A stretch of DNA of 64,000 bases, from NCBI GenBank assembly GCA_013397695.1, contig VYZI01000104.1, positions 2,499,284-2,563,283 of the forward strand. Direction: 5' to 3'. Positions 14,501 to 29,500 of the stretch are shown one piece after another; positions within the stretch are counted from its first letter, which is position 1, and each line of letters starts with the position of its first letter. The notes beneath the pieces were generated by a model that made no database searches, had not been told where the DNA came from, and saw only the letters and a program-made list of their open reading frames with translations. This stretch comes from Centropus unirufus. Its lineage: Eukaryota; Chordata; Aves; Cuculiformes; Centropidae. The position numbers and the translations under genes were made by a program.

Positions 14501-17500
14501 GAAATGACAAAATCAGTTTTGTTTTAAGAGATGCAAATTCTGCCGGCAGGAAAACACAACAGATCCTTGCATGGCCATTACCTTTATCTGGTAAGCTGAG
14601 ATGAAAATTCACAAATTACTTAGATGCTGTGGTCTAACTTAATTTTTTTTTATCTGTGAAATTAATTTGGAAAAAGGAAGAAAAACTTACCTAAACATTT
14701 AACATTCCACAAATATTTCTCAAATTCTGTCTAGCACTGCATGATAAGCAAGCTGCCTTACTACAGGCAGAAATTGTTTGAAGGTGTGAGTTTGGTTGGG
14801 AAGCAACAGGGTTACTAGCTTTCTAAAAGATTCTGCATAATATTTTTTTGTATCATTAAGCAGCCAGTAAATGAAACTAAAGAGAATCCTACCCTCAATA
14901 AAAGGAACTCTGGTTTTACGAAGTCCAGCAAATACATGGTATCTGGTGCTTGAAGCCAGTCAGCAATGGATCTGCAGAGCACAGTAGAGGAACAGGGTTT
15001 CCAGATCAGAAAGGCATAAAATGGAGCAAGCCACACAAAGCAGAACCAACATTATGACTTTTAAATTCCACTCACAAAGTACTGCAAAATTTCTGAGCTT
15101 TCCAAGGTTATTACCTGTTGTTTGTCTTCAGGTAGATCATAGCAAGTGCAAGTGTGGCACCTGGACAGGTCACATCCACATTTATGGTGTCTCCCTCCTG
15201 TGAAAACAAAACTGGCCTAAACATGTGCATTGACTAGGAAGGCAGCAGCTTGGGGCCAAAGCAGCCAACGGCATCTTGGTCTGGATCAGAAAGAGCATGG
15301 CCAGCAGGTCCAGGGAGGTGATTCTGCCTCTGTACTCAGCACTGGTGAGGTCGCACCTCAAATCCTCTGTCCAGTTCTGGGCCCCTCACTACAAGAAGGA
15401 CATCAAGGATCTGGAGTACATCCAGAGAAGGGCAACGAAGCTGGTGAAGGGGCTGGAAAACAAGTCTTACGAGGAGCAGCTGAGGGAGCCGGGGTTGTTC
15501 AGCCTAGAGGAGGCTTACCATTGCCTACAACTGCCTGAAAGGAGGTTGTAGAGAGATGGGTGCTGGTCTTCTCCTAAGTGACAGAGAAGAGGACAAGGAG
15601 GAATGGCCTCAAGCTGCACCAGGGCAGGTTCAGACTGGACATTAGGAAAAAATTCTTCACCAAAAGGGTCATGAGGCACTGGAACAGCTGCCCAGGGAGG
15701 TGGTGGAGTCACTATCCCTGGATATATTTAAAAGATGGACAGACAAGGTGCTTAGGGATACGGTTCAGCAGTGGACAGGTATGGTTGGACTCAATGATCT
15801 CAAAGGTCTTTTCCAACCCGGTGATTCATTTTAAAGTCACTTGGTGCATCAAGATACACACCTCTCAGGCCTCTACCTACTGCTGTTTTTTAGCTTAAAT
15901 GAGCAAAAATCACCATCACGTACCTTGATCTGATAACTGGGGGACTTGTGCTTCTCTCGGTGCATTCCTGCTTGGAATCGCCGGTGACCCCCAACCATGT
16001 ACTGGTAAAGCTGCTCGGGAACGTTCAGGTCTGACATGCCTATCAAATTACTGCCATGCTAAGGAACAAAGAGAAGAAATAACATGGAATTACCTTCCCT
16101 ATATGAGAAAAACGAAGCATTCAGCCAAAGGCAGCTCCGAGTCTGGGCTGAAACAGCTCTTATTACCCCACCCCTATACGAAACAAGATGATTCTACTAA
16201 TTGCAGCTGAAATGGAGAGGTACTTACCCCTAGGCAAACCATGCCTAAGGCTAGCCCAGATGCAAGGGAATAGGACTCTCTGTCAGTGCAGTACTCCATT
16301 TCTGGTCCAGGAGGGCGTCCTGGAGAAAACAAAACAGTGAAATTTATCTTTCAATATTCCAGCTAAATAAACATAATTTAAGCACTACATTCCTAATGAA
16401 GTGAGGAAAAAAATGGTGCCTTCTCAAGAAAGTTAAAACATTTTTCATTGAAGTTATAAATAATTGTCATTTAACCCATCTATCACCAAACAGCAAAGCC
16501 CTCAAGCAGCAGCACATGTTGCTAAATTATATGGTTGGAATCTAGAGACAATGAAAATGCCAGATAACAATTGCGCATCCTTTAAGAGTTCTGAACCTAT
16601 CAAAATGTTTTCAGCAAAGTTCAAAAGCCATCATTAGAAAAGATCGACACGTCAAATCACCAGAAGCAGAAGTACAATTGTACCCTTAAAATTTATCCCA
16701 TTCTCTAAGTAATAAACCATACAGTCTTTTAACTGAAGTAACAAATAAACATGATTAAGAACTTAACTGTTACAAAACAAATCTGAAGAACCACATGTAG
16801 AGAGGGAAGACAAATCAGATCAGAAATTTACCGTTCAGAGTCAGCTCAAAGTGCTGTTTGGGAAGCTTTAACAAAACATGGAATGGGAGAATTTAGGATA
16901 TGATGCTTGTACTTCCACCAACCTAGTAATCAAAATCACTCTTCTTGCCAGAGGAAAGCATTTTTCCCCCCGGTGCCTCTATCTCTGATTTCTACAGCGA
17001 CAGCTGCCTTGGGGACAGACATGAGAGAAGACAAAGATCTGGGAAGCAGCAGATGTGTCAGGTTTATAGAGTGCAAGAGACCTGTGCAAATGCTGTGGGG
17101 CAGAATCTCTGCAGATAGGGCATCTGGGTCACGAGGAATACGTAGTTACAGCAGTCCTTTTGCCAAGTAGCTGGCAACCCCAGAAATACCAGACCTGCGT
17201 TTGTCAGACAATTCCCAGCTGGAATAAGTATGCAGGTCCCAGCACTGGTGCTGCTAAGGTTGTTCTGCTAAACTCAGTGATTCTTCTATGCTGTAAACAC
17301 AGTTCATAGAAGCTTTTGGCAGAAAATGGAGTTTGGCAAAGAAGAGGTGAATATTGGGGTGGCAGGTGTACAGTTAAGAGAAATGTTTCAACTCTCAGCT
17401 GACACGTGCAAATCACTCATGTGCTGTGACGCAGAGGGATGCTGGTCTCTTCTCCCAAGTGACAGGTGACAGAACAAGGGGGGGTGGCCTCAAGCCACAC

Positions 17501-20500
17501 CAAGGCAGGTTCAGGTCGGACATTAGGAAAAAATTCTTCACCAAAAAGGGTCATTAGGCACTGGCAGAGGCTGCCCGGGGAGGTGGTAGAGTCCCCATCC
17601 CCGGATGTACTTAAAAGATGGTCAAATGAGGTGCTTAAGGATATGGTTTAGTGGCCGACAGGTATGGTTGGCCTCAGTGATCTCAAAGGTCTTTTCCAGC
17701 CTGGTGATTCTATGGCTCTCCCCATCCTCATCCCACTTTCATGGTTAGCACCTACCTATTTCAGCCAGCAGAACCTCAGCTGTGTGCCTGTGAGCTGTGC
17801 CCTGATAGACAAGGCCTATTCCTATCACGGCAGCCACCTGCACATTGTGGGGGACATCCAGCTCGGTTGAAGTTGGTGGCAGGAGGGCAGGTATGTGGAT
17901 GCTCAGGAGCCGCGTGATGGCCATATCCATTGTGCCCAACTTGGCAGCAGAAACACCAAGCAGCAGTCCAATACTTGTCATCTCATGGCCCTGAGAAAGG
18001 AAACAAATATCAGCAACTCAAGAAAGCAGACATGTAAAGAAGAAACGCTTGTCCCAGCGTTCCATTCCCCTATCCCAATGAGCTGTGAACACGAAGACTT
18101 AGTGTTAAAGCTGCTGAAAATCTTTTAAACAGAAACAGAGTCCTGCACTACTAGCATTAATGAAGCAACTCTGCTACTCTCCCCCATCAGTAAACTGTCA
18201 ATTCATTATTTCCAAGAAATCAGCTGACTTTTCTTTCTTAAGAGTTTGTGACTTACAAATATTTCTCTCTGTTGCTCCTTAAAAAAGGCCTCACCTTTGT
18301 TAAGTAGTCATGAATATTGAGCGTGGCGAGTTTTGTGAGGTGCCCGTTGAGACCCAGAGCCATGAGGAAGCCTGCGTATTCGTTTGCTAGCTCGGCCATT
18401 TTAGGCTTGTTATAGACGATCCAGGCAGAGTCTATCTGGGAAGCAGGTGCTATCTTCAGGCCAGCAGCTACCCCGTTGTGAAAGCTGGCCCAGCAAGCCA
18501 TGTTCGGAGGCACATCGATGTTCCCACTGTTCAGATCAACAGTTGTGTTCCTAGGAGGAGCACGGCCTGCCCACAACAGAATCATTAAAAGCAATTAGGT
18601 GAATCCAGACCGCTCCAGAAACAGCCCTCAACTTAGCAGGGTGCCAAGCGAACCAACTCTGACAGCATGCTAGGTAACAATTCTGATCTGAAGACAGCCT
18701 TGGATATCCTCAGGTGTGTCAGAGACAGAAACACAGTAGATAAATCAGTAATGTGGACTTGGCGTATCTATTTCCTGTACGACACCAACACTGACATGAA
18801 GCAACTTATTCCACCTCTCTCCGCTTCTTGGAATGTACCTAACATAGTGGCTCAGTGTGAGATAACATTGGCCTAATAACAAGAAGCCAGCAGAGGCAAC
18901 AGATTAAAAACACCTTCCCTTCTTCACAAAAGGCACACGAGCTATGAAACTCTTTACAGAGACACATAAGATGCCATAAAAATTACAAGAGGTTCAAAAA
19001 GAAATGGGATAACAACCAGAAGAAACTCAGACCAACGCACCAGTCAGATTCAGCTTAGGGATAGGCAGCTGCTCCGTTGGAATGGGATGATAGGAGAACA
19101 ATGTGAACATTCCTCGTCCAACAGGTAGTGCCATGGTTCTCTGGCACAGCTGTAGCAGCCTGTTGGGAAGATGACAGAAAAACCTAGCCGCTTGCTTTAA
19201 TACTGAAAATTTTGCCAAGAAAGTGCTGTAAAATGAACCTACAGACAACAGGCTGCTCTGTCCTGACTCAGAGAAAGAGCATGTTATCTGCCTTTTATTT
19301 CTTTAGGTAAGCTAAATTCCTGAATCAAAACTTTAGTCCTTACAATATTAATCTCAAAGATATGCTCTAGCTGGCATCATGTTAAAACTTGCCTCTACTT
19401 TTCCTTCAAATGAGACACTACTTAAAGAAATCAGTGCTACGGACAATTTAACAGCCCCCTCGGAAACAGGGTGAAAGGAGAAAGCAAACCAAAGCCGACT
19501 GCCATATGGGATCTTGCTATGACTGGTGATCACATCTAGTAATAACCTTGTGTACAGAATTAATGATGTGCTTCCAAGAACGCTGACCACAATTCTCTGA
19601 GTTACTCTGGAAACACTTTCTAGACTTGTCAGATTACTCAGCTCGTTAGGTCAAACAATAATTTGATGCATTCCTTTGGCTTCCTACTTCTGAAGAGTGT
19701 TTTGCACATTAATGATGTTCTGAAGTTTGGTTTTTTCCCTTGTGTTTTTGATGAGGATACTTTTAACACTGCTAAAACAAGTGAAGAAAGAGGCACAACA
19801 GGGACACTTGTGAGGCCACTAGGCATGAGGTGGTTCCAGTAGGAGGTTTCAGAAGATAGAGGGATGGGACAATGACATTGCTTTCTGTAGAATTAATTAG
19901 GTTCTCTGGCTCAAGCCTTGCTTAGACCAAAGATCAGCCCTGATCAAAGAGCTCTCTGGTTTTAGGCAAGGGATGGATGATGCTTTCTTCTCCACAGAGG
20001 AGTTTCCTCTACAGAGTAGATCCTGCTTATATTTCATACTTTTTAGGTGGAAAAAAAAAAAATAAAATGCTACAATCTAACTGCATACCCTGACCGATCT
20101 CAGGGTGCTATATGGGGTTCAAACTAACAATCCTTCCCATACACTGCTCCAAACCGGAGAGCCCTCCAACTCAAAACACGGCAGAGTTGTGATGTACCCT
20201 GAACTTCAGACTTGGATAACGAATCCCAACCCTCTTCTGTGTCCTTCAGTCAGGCCTGTCTAATGTTCCCGTCAGATTAAAGTATATTGCACTGTTTGGT
20301 CAGACATACTTAAGCCACCAAGAGTCCAACAGTTTCTCACCCGAGTGAAATGCTGAGGAAATATTGCCAGAAACTGGGACAGTTCTTACCGGTTTTCTTT
20401 CTCTTCTATATATTCATGGTCACTGGCTTCTGGCATCTGCACTACATTGACACGCACAGGACGGGCACTCTGAAGCAGTCTCCGTACTTCCTGCACTCTC

Positions 20501-23500
20501 AAATCCTCACTCCATATTAGCGACATCACTTCCTCATTCATGTCATTCATGCCATCCTCATCCTCCTCCGATTCAGTTCCAGAGGGAATGTCAGAAGACA
20601 GCACTGGGCCCACAGACTGCAAGGCAAATAGAAGACACAGAAGTCATTTCCAGCAGTGCACGTGGACATTGCTGACTCTCAGAAAGGCAGCAAACACCAG
20701 CACCACAGCCTGGACGCACTCAGCACAACTACCTGCACTGGGTCTGAAAATAGACTGGAGCGATATCTGTGCAATGCTGAACAACAGTTCACCCACTCCT
20801 TACACACTTAAAAGGCCACGAGGAGTTTTGGACATTGTAATAAATTATTTATTTATTTTTACGCACTTAAACGGGATAAATCACTATCAAGAGAGGAGTT
20901 GATATTTCAAACACATCAGAGCTGTAGCAAAGGCTGCTAAGCAAGGACTGACAAGCAGGAGATTGTAGAGTTGACACGTGAAATAATCATCTTTTTTTCG
21001 AAACCATTCTTGTTTCAGAGCAGTAGTAGGAAAGAGCTTTCTCCTCCCTGCCTACACAATTACCTATGACAACTATGAAAACACATGAGTGTTTTTTTCT
21101 TCAAGTTCAGCAGTGAAACCAGAAACCTAGGGGAGCATTTCAATGGGTATTACAACTGAGGGTAAAACTCCAGAAGGCACAGACAGTCCCCTGGTGACAA
21201 CCTGCTCAACTCAACTGGGGCTGCTGTTCCGGATACTCTGTTTGGAAACCTGTGTTACTCTTCTATTCATTCATGTTTTCATTAATCAAAGCTTTGACTT
21301 GGACTTCCCTCTCTCAAGGACCTTGGAAAAAACAACTTATTAAACAGTCACCCTGCGTGGTAGTAAATTCCAAATGTTTGTTGGTTCAGCTAAACTGGGT
21401 TCCACCACATCAGAGTGCTTCTTAAACTTGGACATCGGAGCTCTGTGACTAGAAAAATACCAAAGCCTTCCATTGCTTAGAAGTAGTGGGGAAAAGCCCT
21501 TTTTCTATGCAAGATCTTGGGCATCCTCATTTGAGGCTCTGTCCTCCCATGTTTATTCACATCACACAAGTGAATGCGCAGAAGCACTGAGAAGAGTGGC
21601 AAGGACAGCACAAGTCAGGGAGCAAAAGAGCATGGCCACAGTTTGCTTGCCTGACATGGCTCCTTTCATCTTACAGATTTCTGCAGAGATAAGATTTCCT
21701 GCGTAAAATACAGTTTCCTTAGGGTCTGACAAATTAATTTGGACATTAACTCTAAGGTGGACCCAGTATATTCCTCTGTTTTACATCTTTCACAGATAAG
21801 AGATAAATTTAAAAAAATATAAATAAAAAAATAGGGCAAATAATGACTCATACTGATTATAAATCTAGGAACAAAAACCCCCATCTCTCCAAACTGGTAA
21901 TTTTTCCTGTTCTATACCTCAGAATTTCGACAAGCTGAAAGGTCCAGAATCACAGAGAAGATGTAACACAGGGTCTTCCTAAGGCTCACACACGACACCA
22001 GAAGTGCCAGTAAATTAACAGCTGATGAATGAAAACCAATCTCTTCTGATAAATGTGCACTAAATCTCATTACATAACTGCACCACCCATGCAGCCAGCG
22101 TCCGTTTTGAAACAGGAAACCCCACCCTGACCTCCCGAGAAATGACAAACAATTTGGTGTTTGAAGATCATTTTATCCTTTTAAGGCAACGCATATTTGA
22201 GGCATTGTTATAAAGTGATAAAAATCACATTTATCATCATTTTAAAGTTCAGTACTCTTACAGTTAGGCAAAACTTTGCCAGCAAAAAAAACAAATAGAT
22301 TTTTAATGAATGGTGGGACATGGGATCTGAACATAAAGTTACTTTTCTCCAAAATTAATTTTAAAAAATTAACCTTTTTGATATGCAGTCATGAAGTCTC
22401 TGTCATAAAAAACTGAAATATATCACTTCCAAAGCCAAAACTGCAAAAAAGATCTTGACCAAGATGTACCTGAGACTACAAATCCCTCCTCCTAACTTCT
22501 GAAAAGGTTATAATCTGCTATTTAACTGGTTTTATGTGTGTCACTGGACAGATTTCAAGATTTTTGGTTTCCTGAGCATCCTCAACAAAAATACTCTTAT
22601 GTGAGCTACAACTCAGTGGGGATCACCAGCAGCTCACAATCAAAAGAAAACGTTTAAAAGACAACCACCACACATTTTTTTTCCACTTTGCTTCACGATA
22701 CAAATAACGAAACCTTTTTTCAGGAGCAAAAAAGTATATAAAAAGCATGTTTCAGAAAGCAATCCAGTTCTTGCAGAGGAGAAGCCAGCCACGCCAACCC
22801 AAGCAGCCAGACTGGCCAAAACCCTCTTCCTTCTCTTCCTCTGTCATGCTGTTTTGATGGCAGACTTTGAATGAAGCACCAAACCCACCTCCCACCGCTC
22901 TTAAAAGCTGCAGCCATTTGAGGAGGACATACAGAGGCAATCAAATAGCTCTGCTAGGAAAATTCTGAGCACCGTGCCTAAATTAGTCTTATAATCTGTT
23001 TTCTATCGACAGTTTCCAAAGCTATGCATGTACTCTGCTTGTGCTGGATGCTGGGTTTCATACTGAAATCCTTATGCATGTGTATACCCTGTGCTGGCCT
23101 CAATCTGGAATTCTCCACCTTCTGATGCCCCTCAGCATCAGCAGGGGGTGGGAAATGTGGGAGCTGGCTCTCTGACAGCCAGCACTGTGCAATCCCTTTA
23201 TGTCCATACTCACAGATTTACCCTTTTGCAGGTTGCCTTCACACGCCTGTTTGGAGAGATCCTGGCGTCCGATCAAGAGACAAACTGCTTCTGGCCAGTC
23301 TGAGCTCGGCTGCTCTCGGCAATGATATATCGCGTCTCTAATGGGAAGAGCTACACCAAAGGGCAGAGACTCCAGATCTCTTAGGGTGAACCCTTAAAAT
23401 TAGCCAGGGAAAAAAAAAAGCTTATCAAAACTAGATAAAATCTGCTTCATGTGATGCAAGCACAAGACTATTACGTACAGTTGTCACCATTTTGCACAAA

Positions 23501-26500
23501 GATAAAAGCTGCTCTTACCAACATTAGTCATCCAAATCACTAATTTTTCAGCCAGGCTGGAAATAGATGTGCTGTGTCTGAAGCTACATCTGTAAAACAC
23601 AGGCGAATAAAGGAGAGGCCTTTAACAAAGCCAGTACAAAACTCAGCAGGAAAGCCAAAACCATGGAGCTTAAAATAATACTAAAAGAGCCCATACCTAT
23701 TGTCATCCTGTTCTATTTGCTGTTTCCATTGTCCTAGGAAAGAAAAAGCCATATTATTTCCACGTTCTTGAAGCAAAAGGACAGCATATAACAAGCACAA
23801 GACACAGAGATACCACAATGGCATCAAAGCATCATTACCTGACGTAATCTTGTACAGATAACGGGAGGCTTCATTAGATACAGCGCTCTCATCACCGAGT
23901 ATGTACAGAGCCACACTCTGGATAGGAAACAGACACCAAAATATAACAGAAAGTGGCTTACTGTGTATGGCTGTTGCTATACTGCCTATCGCAACAGGCA
24001 GAAGATAACTTGAATAACTTCAGTAGTGGGACAGGCTTTATTATGAAAACATTGTTAATCAAAGGAGAATAAAACAACTGAGGCAAGTAACAAGCTTTCA
24101 GGCTTGAGATTTCCACCCTAAAGCTTAGAAAAAAATAAATTCTGAAACAATTAACCGAAATTTTCCCCAATAATGGTTTCAAAGGTAGAAAGAGCTTCTG
24201 AACAGAAAAAATATTTTCCTACTACTACCTACGCTACCCACACTTCTCAGATTTCATTTACTTTATCTTGCAAAACACGCACCTCTTCTGCAGACACCAC
24301 TTTTCACTCAGTTTCCTCCACAACTTGAATATCAGCTGTTTTGTGGGAGCTCCAAGTGAAAAGTTATTCTCCATTCAACAGAGAGCCCCCCACAGCTATG
24401 TAGGCAACAAAATCAAAGTAATCTGTCACCCCTTTTCCTTTTTCATGCTGCCAGAGAAGCTGGCATCCTGAAGGCAAAAGTCACACGTAAAAGTCTTTTG
24501 TGTTTCTCATCAAGATCTTTCTATGAAATGCACTAGTGATGTGCTAGCTCCACCTCCACATGGGCATATCAGGCACAGGTTGGAGAAGAGACAGAGCTGG
24601 ATGGACACACGTCAGTCCAAAGGAAAGGCTACATCTCTTTAGAGCTCGAACGCAGAGGTAAATTTTAAGTGAAAGCATCAGCACTTTAAACAGTCTCAGT
24701 GCTGCTGCTTCAACCCTCCCCACTCTGAAGCAGAGGATGGGCTGACTCCTGACAGCTCAAATCAGAGACTCCTGCAACTGATCTTGGATGCTTGGGTCAA
24801 AGCAGAGCCTCTCTCTCCTCCCTCTTTTTCTCTTCATTCACCTCAAGCTCAACAGCTCTGCTCCAAACCTGTACGGGCAAGTTTTCTCCATAAACGATTT
24901 GTGAATAAGTGAGCAAGGCTGACTAAGAGGTAGCATCAGGGCTTACAACTACTCATACAACTAAATATTTATGTTGACACATGCCCAGAAGAAAGCTGGG
25001 GAATTCTAACTCACAAAATACAGTTAACTGAGTTACATTATTACTTTGCACATGCCACTACTGCAAACCACAAAAATAACCGTAAGTAGTGAAGCATAGG
25101 CCACTGGCTCCACACTCACAGGCTTTCCTTCCCAACCTCAAATACCTCCTCCCACATGCTAAACCCCATCCACGCCCTTCAGTGATATTAAAGCAATGTA
25201 AGAGAAGAGAGGACTCACAGGGATTTCCCTCTGCTAAATGCGTCTTATTCACCCTGTGGAGAGGCTGGCACTGCACAGTTCAATGTGTTGCAGGGATATT
25301 CAAACGGACTTCATGCAGATGAGTTACAGGCTTGGGAAGAGTGGCTGGAAAGCTACCTAGAGAGGGATCTGGGGGTACTAGGTGACAGCTGACTGAACAT
25401 GAGCCAGCAGTGGCCCAGGTGGCCAATGGCATCCTGCCTATATCAGAAACAGCCAGGCCAGCAGGGCCAGGGAGGTGGTTCTGCCCCTGTACCCAACACT
25501 GGTGAGGCTGCAGCTCGAACCCTGTGCTCAGTTCTGGGCCCCTCACTACAAGAAGGGCATTGAGGTTCTGGAGAGCATCCAGAGAAAGGCAACAAAGCTA
25601 GTGAAGGGGTTGGAGAACAAGTCTTATGAGGAGCGGCTGAGGGAACTAGGATTTTTAGGCTGGAGAAGAGGAGGCTGAGGGGAGACCTTATCACTGCCTA
25701 CAGCTGCCTGAAAGGAAGCTGTGGAGAGGTGAGTGCTGGTCTCTTCTCCCAGCTGACAGGTCAAGGGGGAACGGCCCCAAGCTGCACCAGGGCAGGTCCA
25801 GATTGGACATCAGGAAAAAATTCTCACCAAAGGGGTTCTTGGGCACTGGAACAGCTGTCCAGGAAGGTGGGGGAGTCACCATCCCTGGAGGGATTTAAAA
25901 GATGGGTAGATGAGTTACTTAAGGATGTGGTTTAGTGGGAGACCGGTACGATTGGACTCCATGATCTCAAAGGTCTTTTCCAACCTGGTGACTCTATAAT
26001 ACTTGGTACAGAGCAGTGCCACTTGGTGATGCTTATGTCTCCAAACAGCACCGTCACAGCAGAGTTATTTATCACACGCTCAATACCCCTCCAGTTTCCC
26101 CTCGTTGTTCCACACAGTATGATTAAATCCTCTTATTTGACTTCCCACTGGTGACACATCATTCACAGTAAATTCAGCAGCTAGGACAAACCCTGTCTAG
26201 GAAAAACCCTGCTACGCTGACAAATAAAACATATCCCTTTTGCCAAAGTACATACCAGTACGACCAGTTTGCTCCTTTCACAGATTCCTGGTAAGTAAGG
26301 ATAAGGTTGCACTGCTTCTCCCTTCAGACAGGAACTCAGCCACTGAAAGATACTTGGAGGCTCAGCAGAAAAAAAGGAGGGATGGTGCATGACACCTGTT
26401 TGGACTTAAATCATACGAACAGCAATGACACTGAGTTAATGAGAAATGCACAAGAATTCGCCACTATTCCAAAGCCCTACAGTACTTCTAATAACAAAAA

Positions 26501-29500
26501 TATAGGATTGACCCAAAATGTTACAGATCACATCTCCCTCCTGTCAGATGAAAGCTTAACAGCTGGACAATACAGGAAAATGCAGACACCTTCCTATCTT
26601 TCGAGAACAAAAATTCTACGCCCATAGCGAAAAGGCATAATTCTCAAAGCCTTCACTAGAACAGTCTTGTCATTCAACATTACATTGCTTAAGTGAGAGG
26701 ACAACCTAACTGTATTCTCTCTGCCTCCCCTGCCCACAAACAGGAGTAGCAAAGCCTGAGCAATGCTACGACTTCTGGGGTTTTTTTTTTTGGTCAGGAG
26801 AAACAGTAGTTTATTTGACACGCCCAGTGGATTTCAGCTGGTAGGACACTAAACAGGTGCACATGCAATATCTGACCTTATTTGAGCTTGTGGCTTTGTG
26901 GGTTTAGCTCCGATTTAGTTTTTATGAACTTTAAATCAAGAGCCTGGCAACCTAGTAATATTTTCCACAGGAGAGGCACATCTCACTACGTGGCTCTTCC
27001 TCAGTTGCCCGCTAAGGTTTCTCAGCCAGCCTAAGCTGGGAGTTTGCGGAAATGAAACCATGGTTCCCTCCTAAATCCTTGTTCTGAAGAGCGGCCCCAT
27101 AAGACACTGGTTTGGAGGTACCAGCTCAGGACTATACTATGGTAATTTGACTCCAGTCTTCTTAGGAGGCTCTTAAGCACAGGAGCAAGGTAACCGCAGC
27201 ACTACCAGCACTGCTTTATATTGGGATTAAGCCCTGACCAGCCTTACAGGGAACAGTTAACAACTTGCTCTGTATTAGATATCATCTGCACATCATTATC
27301 ACTGGTTATCCATCTTCACGAAGTCTGAAACTCACCTTGATCAATTATGCAAGTCTGTCTGGAGGATTTAACAAGGGCTGGATAATCTCTGTAGTAATAA
27401 TCTATATATGCTTCAAGTTTTAAGTCCCTAGAACGAGAGAGAAGCAAATCACACATGAGGAAGAAAAATCCACTTTATCTTCCTGCATTTCTGTGACTTT
27501 TTTTTACTGTTTGTGTACTAGACACAAGGAGGGACGTTCTGCCTTCCTTAACTCAGATCATGCATGGACGCTGCCCATTCCTTAAGAAATTAATGTTTGA
27601 CTTCCCCCTGGCACATTTCTCTCCAGCTGTCGTTTTGCTTTGTCCCACACCTTTGCAACAGCCGATGAGGTGACCACTGCCACTACAGTTTCCTCCAAAT
27701 TCCAGTTGTTAAAGCTAGATAACCTGCTGGGTTATCTGCAAGACATGAATGCATACAACAGCTGCCAGCCTCAAAGACATTCATAGAAGCTTTCATTTCA
27801 GGCTTGCTTCTCGTTGGCATGATAGAATGTGGGACAGGCCAGCCTGTTCAGTACTAGGGACTGGAGGCCACTTCTGGGAATCATTTAGCCGGCCGTAGCA
27901 GGTGCTACTGGGGAGGACACTATACCCGCAGAAAACAACTGGTAGGAATAGCAGATACACCTCGGGGAGACATTACCAGGCCTTTTACTCAAACATGTAT
28001 CTGTATCTGCCCATTTGCACATGATCGTGCAAATCATCGTCGTGGAAGTCACAAAGATGCACTGGCTGCAGTGAGGGGGCCACCAAACAAGAATATTTGA
28101 CAGCTCTCCTGAGCAGAGTTGTAACAGTGCAGTAGAAAAAAGCGGGAGCTGCAGCATCTAAGGTTTGTGAATCCCCCTGATGTTTCAAGGTGACCAGAAC
28201 CATGTAAGAGATTTGCTATGGCTCTTCTAAGCACAAGAAGGTTCTAAACATCCATTCATTTCCTTCGAATACATGAGAAGTCTGTTCCATATTGGGCAAT
28301 CCCCAAATTCCCCATAAAAATAATATACATCCATCATCAAGACACACTGGACGATCTGTAATACCTGCAATTTGTGACGGGCATACCTGGCCAGCTGAAC
28401 CAGAAGAACAACAAGAGAACGAATTCCTTCTCCCATGAGACAATTCAGTTTGAGCTCCTCATAGATGAGATGAAGAACAAAGAAAATAGCGGGAATGTGG
28501 GTGAAAAGAAGGGTTGAGGAATCCAAACTAAGGCTCTGTGAAAAGTCATCCTTCGGAGCCAGAACTTCCAGGGGGTCCAGTCGCAAAGCTTTAGCAATAG
28601 GATGAGACTCAAAATTCCTATGGTAATCAGAGCTCAAGAGATATTCCCAGTCCTAGACCAAGCAAACAGGAAAGAGGCAGAGGTTGCATGGTGAACATAA
28701 CCTTCCAGCAAGATAACTCCAAAGCACTGTTACAGGGAAGGTTCCACCCCCACCCCCCCAAACGAATACAAATATGATTGTTGTATGGCAAATGAGCTGC
28801 ATAAACTGTGCAAATCCCAGAGATTCAATTGTTAAATTTCACCCTTTTTTTTCCTCTCCCTGCTGTGCACAGAAGAATCAAAGCCTAATATTCAACAGAT
28901 GACACAAAAAGCCAAGAGAATCATCCTTGCACCAATATTCTGTGCATGAGACCTAGCTAAGTATTCATGCGATTCACCCAGTGCTTCCAGAATTCTTTGC
29001 ACCTCCCCTGCCACAGCACATCAAGCCTTAGGATCTTGATCTTTGTTCCCTGCAGACTATGGTTCATAACCTCTGGAGCTCACTGAGTTGTCAGCCCACA
29101 AAAAGGTAAAATAGCACAACTGCACTACCAGGGCTTATAAGCCTCTTGTGAGGGGATGATATTAAGCCTCATCCACTTTGCTGTTTGATTACATAAAAAT
29201 TTCCTATTCCTGTCTAGGCAGAACTCAGTGGATTGATCTTCAACACTCCATCCACTAAGTTCATTGAGAATCAGTATATTCAGTAAAGTACCCATTTTGA
29301 TGCCCTGGGCTTGCTACAGGTCTGAGGAGCCAGAGCAGCAAGAACTTCATTTTAAAGGGATGAAGCGTCTAGGAGAAATCTGACACAACCAGGAAACTAT
29401 CTGGGATTGCTTTGTGATCCATATTGAATTCAGTCCTGAGCCCAACCTACTTCAGCGGAACTGAAAACCCTGACAATCAAGCTCACACGATTCAGCTACT

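Noticed and set aside
15276..15551. 91-residue frame with reverse-transcriptase-like tail
   Set aside because: C-terminal remnant of CR1 ORF2, truncated at the 5' end and closed by a stop; not a host gene or an active element.
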